A DNA stretch of 64,000 nucleotides from an uncultured Bacteroidota bacterium. GTDB lineage: Bacteria; Bacteroidota; Bacteroidia; Bacteroidales; P3. The position numbers and the translations under genes were made by a program. The notes beneath the pieces are model-generated. The model was given only the letters and a program-made list of their open reading frames with translations. It did not search any database and was not told the DNA's origin. The stretch is from assembly GCA_902777005.1 (NCBI GenBank), contig CACYSB010000001.1:48741-112740 (forward strand), in the 5' to 3' direction. Shown here piece after piece: positions 51,839-59,829 of this stretch (the stretch's first letter is position 1; each line of letters starts with the position of its first letter).

Positions 51839-53074
51839 TTAGAACGACTTCGACAGGCACTCGTCGAGGGCTGCGGTGATAGCGTCGCGGTCCATATGCT
51901 GGCCGATGAAGACGAGCTTCTGCATGCGGTCGCCGTAGGTGTCGTCCCAGTCGCGCTGCAGGTCGGGGTTGCGGCGCATGAAGTCGAGCAGCTCGTCGTC
52001 GGGCATGGTGGCGTACCACTGGCCGGCGTCGCGCAGCGAGACCTGCTTGCCGGCCTGCTCGAAGATGTAGCAGGTGTCGGGCTCAGAGAGGAACCAGCAG
52101 ATGCCTTTGGCGCGAATGACGCTGTTGGGCCAATGGCGTGCCACAAACTCATCGAAGCGGCCGATGTTCATCGGCTCGCGGCGGTAGTAGACAAAGGTGC
52201 CGATGCCGTACTCCTCAGCCTCACCCTCATCGTCGTCATGATGATGGTGGTGCTCGTGGTCGTGATGGTGGTGATGATGTTCATGCTCGTCGTCATCATC
52301 GTCATCATCGTGGTGGTGATGATGCTCCTCTTCGTCGTCATGGTGATTCTCTATCTGGTCAATCCACGCCGCCGAGGTGGCCACCTTGTCGAAGTCGAAC
52401 ATGCCGGTGTAGAGTATCTTGCTGAAATCGATGTCGCAGTAGTCGCAGTCGATGATTTCGGCCTTGGGCTGTATGGCGCGGATGATTTCGCGTATGCGGC
52501 CCAGCTCGTCGGGCGCCACTTCGGAGGCTTTGTTCAGCAGTATGATGTTGCAGAACTCTATCTGCTGTATGACGAGGTTCTCAATGTCGTCCTCGGCCAG
52601 GCCAGGCTTGAGGAGGTTCTTGCCGCTGCCGAACTCGTCCTTCATGCGCAAGGCGTCGACCACGGTGACGATGCTGTCCACCACGGGGATGCCGTCCTTG
52701 ACGTACTCGGGTCCCATGGTGGGGATGGAGCAGATGGTCTGTGCGATGGGCTCTGGCTCGCAGATGCCGCTGGCCTCGATGACGATATAGTCGAAGCGGT
52801 GCTGGCTGGTGATGTCGCGCAGCTGCTCTACGAGGTCCATTTTCAGCGTGCAGCAGATGCAGCCGTTCTGCAATGCTACTAGGCTTTCTTCTTTCTGGCC
52901 CACTATGCCGCCTTTCTCGATGAGGTCGGCGTCGATGTTCACCTCGCCGATGTCGTTGACGATGACGGCGAAGCGGATGCCGCGCTTGTTGTTCAATATG
53001 CGGTTGAGAAGTGTCGTCTTGCCGCTGCCCAGATAGCCCGTCAGCAGCAGCACAGGAGTGGATTGTATGTTCAT
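51839..53074 (-). CDS. COG0523 (CobW/ZigA-like) G3E GTPase metallochaperone
   Basis: 411 residues. Walker A GYLGSGKTT (13-21), the invariant metal motif GCICCTL, Walker B EASGICEP and the NKAS base-recognition motif define a G3E GTPase. Between residues about 245 and 290 is an extremely His- and Asp-rich stretch (more than 20 His), likely a metal reservoir for zinc or nickel. The CobW C-terminal domain follows (GIGTFVYYRREPMN). It probably delivers zinc to client enzymes under low-metal conditions; no Zur site was identified. Confidence 0.88.
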   Translation of the reverse strand: MNIQSTPVLLLTGYLGSGKTTLLNRILNNKRGIRFAVIVNDIGEVNIDADLIEKGGIVGQKEESLVALQNGCICCTLKMDLVEQLRDITSQHRFDYIVIEASGICEPEPIAQTICSIPTMGPEYVKDGIPVVDSIVTVVDALRMKDEFGSGKNLLKPGLAEDDIENLVIQQIEFCNIILLNKASEVAPDELGRIREIIRAIQPKAEIIDCDYCDIDFSKILYTGMFDFDKVATSAAWIDQIENHHDDEEEHHHHHDDDDDDDEHEHHHHHHDHEHHHHHDDDEGEAEEYGIGTFVYYRREPMNIGRFDEFVARHWPNSVIRAKGICWFLSEPDTCYIFEQAGKQVSLRDAGQWYATMPDDELLDFMRRNPDLQRDWDDTYGDRMQKLVFIGQHMDRDAITAALDECLSKSF

Positions 53075-53169
53075 TTGTTTATATTCTTTGTATCTGCTAC
53101 AGATAACGCATGCTTGTGCAAAGTATTGTATCGGGCAGTAAAAACCGCGTCAGCCCTCTTTTACCTTTA

Positions 53170-54075
53170 TTAGACTCTCAGGTCGAGGCCGGCGAGGATG
53201 GTCTCGGGGCAGAAATGGAACACGGCATCCATCTCGCCCGCCATCGAGAAGCCGCATTGCTCGCAGCCGCCCGCCTCGCCGCATACCGGTATCGGGTGCT
53301 TCGAGCCGTCGGGGAGCACATAGTTGGTTATCCAGCAGCGTTTCTTGAAGTTGAGCCGCTTCATGCGGGTCAGGCCCGCCCGGGTGTTCATCACCGGGTA
53401 GCCCTTCTTCTTGTAGCGGATGATGGTGTCGATGACCTCTTCGCGCTTGTCCTGCGGCAGGGTCAGGCTTTCAGTGCCGGGGAAGGGGGTGTGGAAGTTG
53501 AACGATATCGATTTGATGTAAGGGCTCATCTTCACATAGTCGAGCACCTGCGTGACGCAGTCGCAGTTGAGCGTGTTCACCGACATCGACACCGACAGCG
53601 CCTTGTGGCCGCAACTGGCCACGTTTTCCTCCAGGCGGGCAAAGGTGCCCTCGCCCCTCACGGCGTCGTGGTATTTCCCCACGCCGTCGAGGCTCACCCA
53701 GATGCTGTCGGCCCGGCAGCCGGCAAAAGGCCGTTGTGCGTTTGTGGTGATGGTGCACGAATAGAATCCCAGCTCGTGGGCGAGGTCGCAGAGGTCGTTG
53801 ACCGTCTTGTCGCCATCGCGCCACAAGAGGGGTTCGCCCCCCTCGAAGTCGACAAATCTCGACCCCAGCGAGTGGCAGTATTTCAGCTCCTCCCGTATCT
53901 GCTCGTAGCTCTTGCTGGTCGGGTTGGTGTGGTTGTAGACGGAACAATGTTTGCACGAGAGGTTGCACCTGTCGGTGATGAACATCACGCTCTGCATCGG
54001 TGCCCTGCGGCCGAAGAACCGCGCCCTTACGAACCATTGTGCCAGATAGCACATCTGCGAAAACTTGTTGGCCAT
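53170..54075 (-). CDS. Radical SAM protein
   Basis: 301 residues. The iron-sulfur motif is C37-NLS-C41-KH-C44, preceded by MFITDR, with GGEP (DFEGGEPLLW) and the SAM-binding segment ITTNAQRP. The C-terminal part has additional cysteines (CGEAGGCEQCGF) that could bind an auxiliary cluster as in SPASM-like enzymes. It lies 10 bases downstream of a UbiA-type prenyltransferase gene, so it may modify a prenylated product. The substrate is unknown. Confidence 0.8.
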   Translation of the reverse strand: MANKFSQMCYLAQWFVRARFFGRRAPMQSVMFITDRCNLSCKHCSVYNHTNPTSKSYEQIREELKYCHSLGSRFVDFEGGEPLLWRDGDKTVNDLCDLAHELGFYSCTITTNAQRPFAGCRADSIWVSLDGVGKYHDAVRGEGTFARLEENVASCGHKALSVSMSVNTLNCDCVTQVLDYVKMSPYIKSISFNFHTPFPGTESLTLPQDKREEVIDTIIRYKKKGYPVMNTRAGLTRMKRLNFKKRCWITNYVLPDGSKHPIPVCGEAGGCEQCGFSMAGEMDAVFHFCPETILAGLDLRV

Positions 54076-54085
54076 AGCGAAGTGC

Positions 54086-55105
54086 TTATTTTACGAACAA
54101 CAATACAATCTTAACCACGATGAACAGCAGGCAGAAGCCGCTGACGATGTTGCGGGCCGTCATCCAGCGTATCAGGAACCAGTCAAGTCCCGCCTTGCGT
54201 ATTCCCTTCCAGTCTTTGGGCATCGGCCCGAGCATCCTGCGCGGGTGCTCCAGCTCCTTCTCGAAGTCGGCGCCTTTCACAAACTGCACCAGCGACCAGT
54301 AGAGCCATATCGAACGGGGCAGCACCAGCAGCACAGCCAGGTAGGCCCAATGCAGCCATCCCATAGCCACCGCCACCACTACACATAGATAGGGGACGAA
54401 GTTAACCACCCAGCTCATCGCCAGCTTTGCCCAGCCGTATTTCATCACTCCGGCCAACGTCAGCTTGTCCGAGGCGGCGTCGCCCTCCAGGTCTATCATA
54501 CTGTGGGTATAGAGTATGTTCACCACCAGCAGGCCTATCGGCACCGAGACGGCTAGCACCTTCAGGTCCATCACTCCCGACGCCGCCCAATAGACGCCCG
54601 CCATCAGCAGCGGACCGAATATCAGGCCGGTTACCACCTCGCCCATACCCCAGTAGCAGAACTTTATCGGAGGCGCCGAATAGAAGAACCCCAGCAGACC
54701 TGCCGCCAGCGCTATCAGCAGTATCGCACAGTCGCGCTGCCAGCCTATCACCAGGCCACAGGCAGCGGCCAGCAGTATGAATACCGCTATCGCCCCTCGC
54801 AGACTTCCCAAGGTTGCCGACCCGTCGGTCAGATACGGATATTTGGCTGTGTAGGCTTTGATGCCCTTGCGCACCACCTCCTGCCGGTCTTTCAGCATGT
54901 CGGCCTTATAGTCGAAGTAGTCGTCAATCAGGTTGCAAGCCATATGGGCGCACCACACTCCGGCCACTGCCACCAAGGCCAGCCACCACGAGAACCCCTC
55001 TGCGCCTATGGCGGTAACCACCGCCACCACCGAGGGCATCAGACTCTGCATAGTGGCCCCCACACGGGCGTTTTTCAGCCATCGTCCTATCGTATTCTTA
55101 CTCAT
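54086..55105 (-). CDS. UbiA-family prenyltransferase
   Basis: 339 residues with about eight membrane helices. The two Asp-rich motifs of the superfamily are present: NLIDDYFDYKAD (58-69) and DLEGDAASDK (205-214). They bind the prenyl diphosphate through magnesium. The sequence is nearer to the MenA-like branch than to protoheme farnesyltransferases, but no menaquinone genes are adjacent and the partner here is a radical SAM enzyme. The aromatic or lipid acceptor is therefore open. Confidence 0.8.
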   Translation of the reverse strand: MSKNTIGRWLKNARVGATMQSLMPSVVAVVTAIGAEGFSWWLALVAVAGVWCAHMACNLIDDYFDYKADMLKDRQEVVRKGIKAYTAKYPYLTDGSATLGSLRGAIAVFILLAAACGLVIGWQRDCAILLIALAAGLLGFFYSAPPIKFCYWGMGEVVTGLIFGPLLMAGVYWAASGVMDLKVLAVSVPIGLLVVNILYTHSMIDLEGDAASDKLTLAGVMKYGWAKLAMSWVVNFVPYLCVVVAVAMGWLHWAYLAVLLVLPRSIWLYWSLVQFVKGADFEKELEHPRRMLGPMPKDWKGIRKAGLDWFLIRWMTARNIVSGFCLLFIVVKIVLLFVK

Positions 55106-55159
55106 TAGTTGCTATTGTTTAGACAGTTTATCTGTAGTTGTATGATTTATTATGCGCTG

Positions 55160-55167
55160 CAAAAATA
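55160..55167 (-). promoter_or_regulatory. -7 element of the UbiA/radical SAM operon
   Basis: TATTTTTG on the minus strand, 54 bases before the ATG. Confidence 0.55.
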
Positions 55168-55221
55168 CGAAAAAAAAGCGACACAGCAATAAAGCCGCAT
55201 AGTCGATTGTGGCAGCATAAT

Positions 55222-55263
55222 AATAGAAACAGGGCCATCCTCCCGGGTGGCCCTGTTTCTATT
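55222..55263. terminator. Strong hairpin at the left border of the AT-rich island
   Basis: AATAGAAACAGGGCCA (55222-55237) pairs perfectly with TGGCCCTGTTTCTATT (55248-55263). It lies just after the end of the DUF3990-like remnant. A weak A/T-rich tail follows on either strand. Confidence 0.6.
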
Positions 55264-55277
55264 AGAGATTATTTGAA

Positions 55278-55351
55278 TTACATCTCCGAGAGTTTCATCA
55301 GGTCAGTCGATGTGTTGAAGCATACTACACACCGTGATAGAGTGTAATCAT
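55278..55351 (-). pseudogene. DUF3990-like gene remnant
   Basis: An ATG overlapping the DUF3791 stop (ATGA) opens MITLYHGV and then meets a stop; MITLYHG is the usual start of DUF3990 proteins, which are normally encoded directly after DUF3791. In another frame the stretch ends TDLMKLSEM-stop, which matches the KLSEM end of the 119-residue protein at 57488-57847. The 74 bases thus look like the joined ends of a deleted gene. DUF3990 is thought to be ADP-ribosyltransferase-like. Confidence 0.5.
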
Positions 55352-55560
55352 AGCGTACCTCCCATTCTGCGACAATAGGCAGAGAAATCGCGCACATTAG
55401 ATGCAAACGACTGCGTATGCAGATAGCCATACTGCCTATCATACAGTTCCAATGCCTTATACTGGCTCAGGTACTTTACAGCCTGCGCCGTCGTCATCCC
55501 ATAATGCTCAGCAAACTCTGCAATAAGCGCTACTACATATTGTACCTTGTCTGATGCCAT
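55348..55560 (-). CDS. DUF3791 family protein
   Basis: 70 residues (VQYVVALIAEFAEHYGMTTAQAVKYL ..., in part, with YGYLHTQSFASNVRDFSAY). The helical pattern and LHTQ are typical of DUF3791, small proteins encoded before DUF3990 in putative toxin-antitoxin-like pairs, where DUF3791 is the likely antitoxin. Its usual partner is reduced to a remnant here. It follows the 106-residue gene by 35 bases in an AT-rich operon. Confidence 0.7.
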   Translation of the reverse strand: MASDKVQYVVALIAEFAEHYGMTTAQAVKYLSQYKALELYDRQYGYLHTQSFASNVRDFSAYCRRMGGTL

Positions 55561-55595
55561 AGTTACTTTTTACATATAAATTCTTTTATATATAA

Positions 55596-55916
55596 TCAGA
55601 TAACTTGATTATTCAGTTTTTCGTATGTGTGCTTGTAATTTAGGAATTGCTGGAGGCATTGGGAGTATTTGAGTTCGATAGCAACCTCTATTGCTTTCTT
55701 TGCGTCTTCTGGGAAACCCATAAACAATATCTTTGCCTTGTTTTTGGACTGAGCTTTCTCACAGTCTACTCCACGGTGAATGTCTTCGTCGGAAATCGGA
55801 TAATACTGGCCACAACGCATAGCACTCACGAAATTGCACAAACGAGAATAGCTGTCAGAGGTGTTTCCTGCGATGAAACCGTTCTGGAATAGTTCGAATA
55901 TGTCCTTGTCGTTCAT
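55596..55916 (-). CDS. Small protein of unknown function in the island
   Basis: 106 residues, soluble, no signal peptide (MNDKDIFELFQNGFIAGNT ...). It has alternating short helices and a basic-acidic C terminus. Base composition is much more AT-rich than the core genes. It lies between two other small genes in one orientation (gaps 15 and 35 bases) and upstream of DUF3791, so it may belong to the same toxin-antitoxin-like or phage-related unit. No family is recognised. Confidence 0.6.
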   Translation of the reverse strand: MNDKDIFELFQNGFIAGNTSDSYSRLCNFVSAMRCGQYYPISDEDIHRGVDCEKAQSKNKAKILFMGFPEDAKKAIEVAIELKYSQCLQQFLNYKHTYEKLNNQVI

Positions 55917-55931
55917 TGTAGGCTCTTTTTG

Positions 55932-56183
55932 TCATTTATCATACGTAGAACTTGTGAGTTCAACTAACGTTGTCGGTGTTATATCATCGTAAAAATGTAT
56001 TCGTACATTGTTGGCTTCATATGTAAGTTTGATTATATTGGATATCTTTTTGTTCTCAAATTCATATCTTGCAACAGGAATACCTTTTTCATTTATAAGA
56101 GCAATGCTAATTCCATTTATTCTGGCACCATCGTCAATGGTTACTTCACCTTTTGTGTTACATTTAATCATAAACTCTTTCAT
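55932..56183 (-). CDS. Small protein of unknown function, first gene of the island operon
   Basis: 83 residues from the ATG at 56183 (MKEFMIKCNTKGEVTIDDGA), chosen because a -7 element lies 48 bases upstream; the longer frame would extend into the promoter. The protein is beta-rich (ISIALINEKGIPVARYEFE) without a signal peptide. Function unknown. Confidence 0.55.
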   Translation of the reverse strand: MKEFMIKCNTKGEVTIDDGARINGISIALINEKGIPVARYEFENKKISNIIKLTYEANNVRIHFYDDITPTTLVELTSSTYDK

Positions 56184-56230
56184 AATAGTTACATTTTGAT
56201 TAATAATAAGTTTATTGCATCGATGCAGTG

Positions 56231-56238
56231 CAAAGGTA
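56231..56238 (-). promoter_or_regulatory. -7 element of the small-gene operon
   Basis: TACCTTTG on the minus strand, upstream of the ATG at 56183. Confidence 0.5.
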
Positions 56239-56295
56239 AAGCGAAAATGCCGAATCAACCAAATTATTTAACCCTCCTTAACTATTTTTATTGCC

Positions 56296-56985
56296 TTAAT
56301 AAGATGAAGAAATGCCCAACTCATTCTCGATAACCGTTCTTATGGATTTTAGATTCTTTTCATCCTCATCTAATGAGAACCTTAAGTAGCATTGGCTCAT
56401 TGTGGAGTCAAGGACAAACAGCACATTGCCGAATGAAACAACCCCTGCGCTATTACTAGCTCTATAGCGATGAATCACCTGCCAACCGATAAATTCGCCG
56501 TCTCTTGCAGTCCTGCGGTTTCTGATGATTTCTTGTTGCCTTTCAATTTTGGGCTGCAATTCTTTCATTTTTGCAGAAGCAGCAGCACGGGCATTCCTTT
56601 CGTGTTCCAAGAAAGCTCCCCCAGGATTTCCATGGAAACGTATTGTCCAATCGTTATCCTCGTAACTTGACTTTGCCACCTCGTAAGCCTTACGCAAATC
56701 AATAAGTTCAACTGCTGCATTTAGACAGTCTGCATCTGTAAGATAATTGTAGAACACACTGTCTACAGATGTATTTACGGGATTATAGCTTTCCGGATAA
56801 TAAAGATTTTCACAGACAAGTTTCTTTGCCATAACTTCTGCCGTTTCCTGTCTAAGCTCTAGATTAGAAAAATCGGGACCCCTATCTTCCTTGTTTGAAC
56901 AGTTTTGGGGCAAATATAAGCATAAGAGAACAAGGTTTACAACAACACTTGCCGCCAATATTATATACAATACACTCTTCTTCAT
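56296..56985 (-). CDS. Membrane-anchored protein of unknown function
   Basis: 229 residues. An N-terminal helix (VLYIILAASVVVNLVLLCLYL) anchors it; the rest is soluble, with a helical Arg/Lys-rich middle (RNARAAASAKMKELQPKIER, in part) and a beta-rich end (GWQVIHRYRASN, VSFGNVLFVLD). The C-terminal part resembles small secreted domains that sense or bind partners, but no family is recognised. AT-rich, and 20 bases downstream of the next gene. Confidence 0.6.
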   Translation of the reverse strand: MKKSVLYIILAASVVVNLVLLCLYLPQNCSNKEDRGPDFSNLELRQETAEVMAKKLVCENLYYPESYNPVNTSVDSVFYNYLTDADCLNAAVELIDLRKAYEVAKSSYEDNDWTIRFHGNPGGAFLEHERNARAAASAKMKELQPKIERQQEIIRNRRTARDGEFIGWQVIHRYRASNSAGVVSFGNVLFVLDSTMSQCYLRFSLDEDEKNLKSIRTVIENELGISSSY

Positions 56986-57005
56986 TATAGTATGTGTTTT
57001 ATTGA

Positions 57006-57425
57006 TTATTTTCTGTAAAATCTTTTTTTTCTAATAATAATCAAGACAATAATTACTGCAACGAGAAAGGACGAAGTTGCAATTAATGTTGTATTAGTAG
57101 AAGATAATGATTTTATTTCTTCGTCTTTGTATTCAATTTCTTCTTTTAGTTCGGATACTTTGTCATTTAGTTCTTCAATCTCTTCGGTCATATAATAAAT
57201 TTGAGATTGCAACTCTTGGAGTTGATATTCTGGAGTTTGACGATATGCGTGTAGGGCTTGCAGGTACTGATCCACTGTTCCTTGGGGATTATGGGATAAC
57301 CAATTCTTAAAAGCTGTACTTTGTACTAGACGCTCAATTTGCCACGTTTCTTCACGTGATGCAGTTAGATGAGCCATGCACCATTGTTTGAATTGAGGTG
57401 AGGAAAAGAATAAGTCAACATTCAT
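57006..57425 (-). CDS. Coiled-coil protein with C-terminal membrane tail
   Basis: 139 residues: a soluble N-terminal part, a coiled coil at about 75-110 (LQSQIYYMTEEIEELNDKVS), and a C-terminal helix (TLIATSSFLVAVIIVLIII) followed by basic residues, so it is tail-anchored with the body in the cytoplasm. Function unknown; probably co-transcribed with the following 229-residue membrane protein. Confidence 0.6.
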   Translation of the reverse strand: MNVDLFFSSPQFKQWCMAHLTASREETWQIERLVQSTAFKNWLSHNPQGTVDQYLQALHAYRQTPEYQLQELQSQIYYMTEEIEELNDKVSELKEEIEYKDEEIKSLSSTNTTLIATSSFLVAVIIVLIIIRKKRFYRK

Positions 57426-57442
57426 ATTTCAATTTTTTTTAG

Positions 57443-57474
57443 AAGCTGGGCAGCCCTCTCGGGCTGCCCAGCTT
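57443..57474. repeat. Perfect hairpin after the 119-residue gene
   Basis: AAGCTGGGCAGCCC (57443-57456) pairs with GGGCTGCCCAGCTT (57461-57474) over a TCTC loop. No T run follows on either strand in the right direction, so a classical terminator is uncertain. Confidence 0.6.
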
Positions 57475-57487
57475 GGGGTGGAGAATA

Positions 57488-57847
57488 TTACATCTCCGAG
57501 AGCTTCTTATAACCCTCATATCTAATCTTGGCATTGCGCTCGGTGGCGACGAAGAGTTCTTCGGCCTCCTGGGGGCACCCCGAAGGGGGACCGAACACCT
57601 TATTATCAAAATTAAATACAGTGAGGAAGGTCTTTTCTTTACCTTCTCCCCAGGAGCACTCTTCGGCGCCGTAGCGTGGGTGGGCAAACTGCGCGTAGGA
57701 ACCAGAAAAAGCTTTCCGCTTTTTATCCTCGACACGCGCGGAGCACCGGCGGCCACGCCGACGGTTTAGGCCTGCATCACAGGCAGCAAAGGACGGCCCC
57801 ATCGGGTATCCTTTCTTTTGCCATTCATTATAAACCACTAATTCCAT
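57488..57847 (-). CDS. Protein of unknown function, doubtful
   Basis: 119 residues; starts at the edge of an AT-rich tandem repeat and ends YKKLSEM, the same end as the DUF3990-like remnant at 55278. Composition is GC-rich inside an AT-rich island, and the middle (RRRGRRCSARVEDKKRK) looks poorly structured, so a frameshifted or decayed gene is possible. A hairpin follows 13 bases after the stop. No function is proposed. Confidence 0.4.
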   Translation of the reverse strand: MELVVYNEWQKKGYPMGPSFAACDAGLNRRRGRRCSARVEDKKRKAFSGSYAQFAHPRYGAEECSWGEGKEKTFLTVFNFDNKVFGPPSGCPQEAEELFVATERNAKIRYEGYKKLSEM

Positions 57848-57961
57848 TCCTATTTAATAACGCCATTTTTATAAAATCATTATTCCACTTTTATAACGCC
57901 ATTTTTTGATAAAATCATTTTATAAATTCCTTATTGATAACGCCATTTTTTATAAATTATT
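57846..57961. repeat. Three AT-rich tandem repeats
   Basis: Units at 57846-57881, 57882-57925 and 57926-57961 (36, 44 and 36 bases). Each starts ATTCC and contains ATAACGCCATTTTT, then an A/T block. They lie directly upstream of the 119-residue ORF in the divergent gap. Confidence 0.8.
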
Positions 57962-58120
57962 GTCCAGAGGGCTACATTAGTATGATGAAGGCAAGTAGGT
58001 ATTGTAACTGTTAAATTTTTGTGGATTCCGCAGGTGGCTTTTTGTTTGGCACGAAATTTGTTATGAATTATGTGAGTTTAGTCTCGTCTAATAAGTAAGT
58101 ATTAACCAATTAACTAAAAA

Positions 58121-59101
58121 ATGATGAAAAACTACCATTTTAGAAAAGTTCCCAACCATATTATGGAGGAGCTTTCTCAATTAACCGACGCTTGGGTATC
58201 GATTGTTGCGACTCGTTATGTCAGTATTTCTGACATAATGGCAGGCCAATTTAGTCATGTTAGAATTACAGCAACAAGTAATGGGGTGCAAAATCCAGAC
58301 TTACTTCTTCCTACCATGTTGTCCGGGACGTATGCTAGGCGTAATAAAGATGGCTATGATATTGTTCATAAAGATAGGCCTAAAGTGATGAAGACAATCT
58401 GGTGGGAATCTCCCAATTTCGGTGACCCAAGCAAAGGATATCATGATAATTACCGAGACATATGGGTTTATCCGAGAACACACGTTCCTGCACGAGAGTG
58501 GGAATTGTCAATTCACATAGAGCAGGTTGGCGACAACAATGTTAAGATTGTGGCTAGATTAGAGCCATCACTTGAAAGGGGATCTTGTCGTTTCGACGAA
58601 GACTTGTTTTTTGCCATCAACCTTATGCAGGAGCAGTTTAGAGACTGCCATATTGTAGCTGCCAATCTTACGGCAGAACAGATTGCTCAAACGATTCATG
58701 TTGGATGGGAGTTTTTCCCTGAAGGAACTTTGGATCAAACTATCGAGAGGGTGATTGGTCGAATGAGGTCTCCGTCTAATGAACGTATCGGGGAAGTGAA
58801 ACGTCGTGTTAATATTCTTGACAGATTTAACCCCCAAAGATACATATATGGAGAAGGGATGAGTTCCAGATATTTTGGGGCCATGATGGAAGAGGATATT
58901 GTGGTCTTCGAGAACCTTGATTACGGCAATGCTATATATATTCTATCGGACAACTGGACGGAGTTAAGTAAGATGAGTCGAATCGATATCTTAAGGAAAC
59001 ATGAAAATGAATATATTCGCATCCTGCACAAGTCGGGGTGGGAAAAACATTTGGAGCACACACTTGCCGACCTAAGAAAAACCAAGAGTAAATTGGATTA
59101 A
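58121..59101 (+). CDS. Protein of unknown function in the defence-like island
   Basis: 326 residues, soluble, AT-rich, and the only plus-strand gene of the island; ATG 58124 is an alternative start. The N-terminal two thirds are alpha/beta (MKTIWWESPNFGDPSKGYH, NNVKIVARLEPS). The C-terminal third has NAIYILSDNWTELSKMSR and EYIRILHKSGWEKHLEHTL, a pattern I have seen only in uncharacterised proteins. No catalytic motif is evident. It is flanked by tandem repeats on the left and a bidirectional terminator on the right. Confidence 0.65.
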   Translation: MMKNYHFRKVPNHIMEELSQLTDAWVSIVATRYVSISDIMAGQFSHVRITATSNGVQNPDLLLPTMLSGTYARRNKDGYDIVHKDRPKVMKTIWWESPNFGDPSKGYHDNYRDIWVYPRTHVPAREWELSIHIEQVGDNNVKIVARLEPSLERGSCRFDEDLFFAINLMQEQFRDCHIVAANLTAEQIAQTIHVGWEFFPEGTLDQTIERVIGRMRSPSNERIGEVKRRVNILDRFNPQRYIYGEGMSSRYFGAMMEEDIVVFENLDYGNAIYILSDNWTELSKMSRIDILRKHENEYIRILHKSGWEKHLEHTLADLRKTKSKLD

Positions 59102-59137
59102 AGTAGGCTTAAAAAAACATTTGTTTATTAGACAAGA

Positions 59138-59171
59138 GGGTTCTCTATGGCTGTCACCATAAAGAACCCTA
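59138..59171. terminator. Bidirectional terminator
   Basis: AGGGTTCT (59138-59145) and TATGG (59147-59151) pair with CCATA (59158-59162) and AGAACCCT (59164-59171), between two convergent genes. Confidence 0.6.
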
Positions 59172-59193
59172 TTGAATTAACAATCAATCAAAT

Positions 59194-59829
59194 TCAGGTA
59201 TTTGTAGACTGTGGTTCTTTTAATCCTATCAGAGCTTCAAGCTCAAATAATTCACTTTCTCTACGGTCACGAATTTTAGAAATATTTAATTTGTCGAGAT
59301 ATGGCAGTATGTTATGTTTCCCTTTGTATTTATCGTAAATTTTATTTCGCTTCTTAAAAAGGGCTTTCACTACTTCTTGTGAAGTCTTACCCCTACTTAG
59401 ATTTTTTAACTCTTCCCCTGAAATATTTAAGCCCAATGCTTTGATGAGGTTATCTTTGTCGTCTAGCATCCAGGACTCAATGCTCGATTTCGCCTCAATA
59501 CGAATACATTGCTCAATATGAAATTTTTTCCACGATTTGTATAGACTCGTCCAATTTGGTTTTTTTCTCTGCAATTTTTCGTAAACGTCGGTATCATACT
59601 CACAACAAACCACCTTAAAATTACAGTCTTTGTATTTGTCATTCTGTCGCAAGCCCCTCAGTTTACCGGCTACTTGGTTGGCATAGCCGCCAGTATTCAT
59701 GTTGATGACTTTAATATCACATCGGCAGCCTTCCGACAAATATATCTGCTTTAGTTTGTTGAAAAGAATTTCCTCGGCATCCCCTTCAACAAAGATAATA
59801 CACAAATCCTTATTATTCATTGCAACCAT
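59194..59829 (-). CDS. TOPRIM-like (RloB/AriB-type) protein of a two-gene cassette
   Basis: 211 residues. The TOPRIM-like acidic residues are visible: Glu15 in CIIFVEGDAEEILFNKL, and the D-x-D pair Asp79/Asp81 in VCCEYDTDVY. A later RIEAKSSIESWML segment matches the SxPSFExWLL motif of RloB, DUF4276 and AriB proteins. Length fits RloB (about 200). It is encoded 17 bases inside the 3' end of an ATPase gene; ATG at 59820 is an alternative. The pair is therefore RloAB, AbiL or PARIS-like, and the TOPRIM protein is the likely nuclease effector. Antiphage function is inferred. Confidence 0.75.
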   Translation of the reverse strand: MVAMNNKDLCIIFVEGDAEEILFNKLKQIYLSEGCRCDIKVINMNTGGYANQVAGKLRGLRQNDKYKDCNFKVVCCEYDTDVYEKLQRKKPNWTSLYKSWKKFHIEQCIRIEAKSSIESWMLDDKDNLIKALGLNISGEELKNLSRGKTSQEVVKALFKKRNKIYDKYKGKHNILPYLDKLNISKIRDRRESELFELEALIGLKEPQSTNT

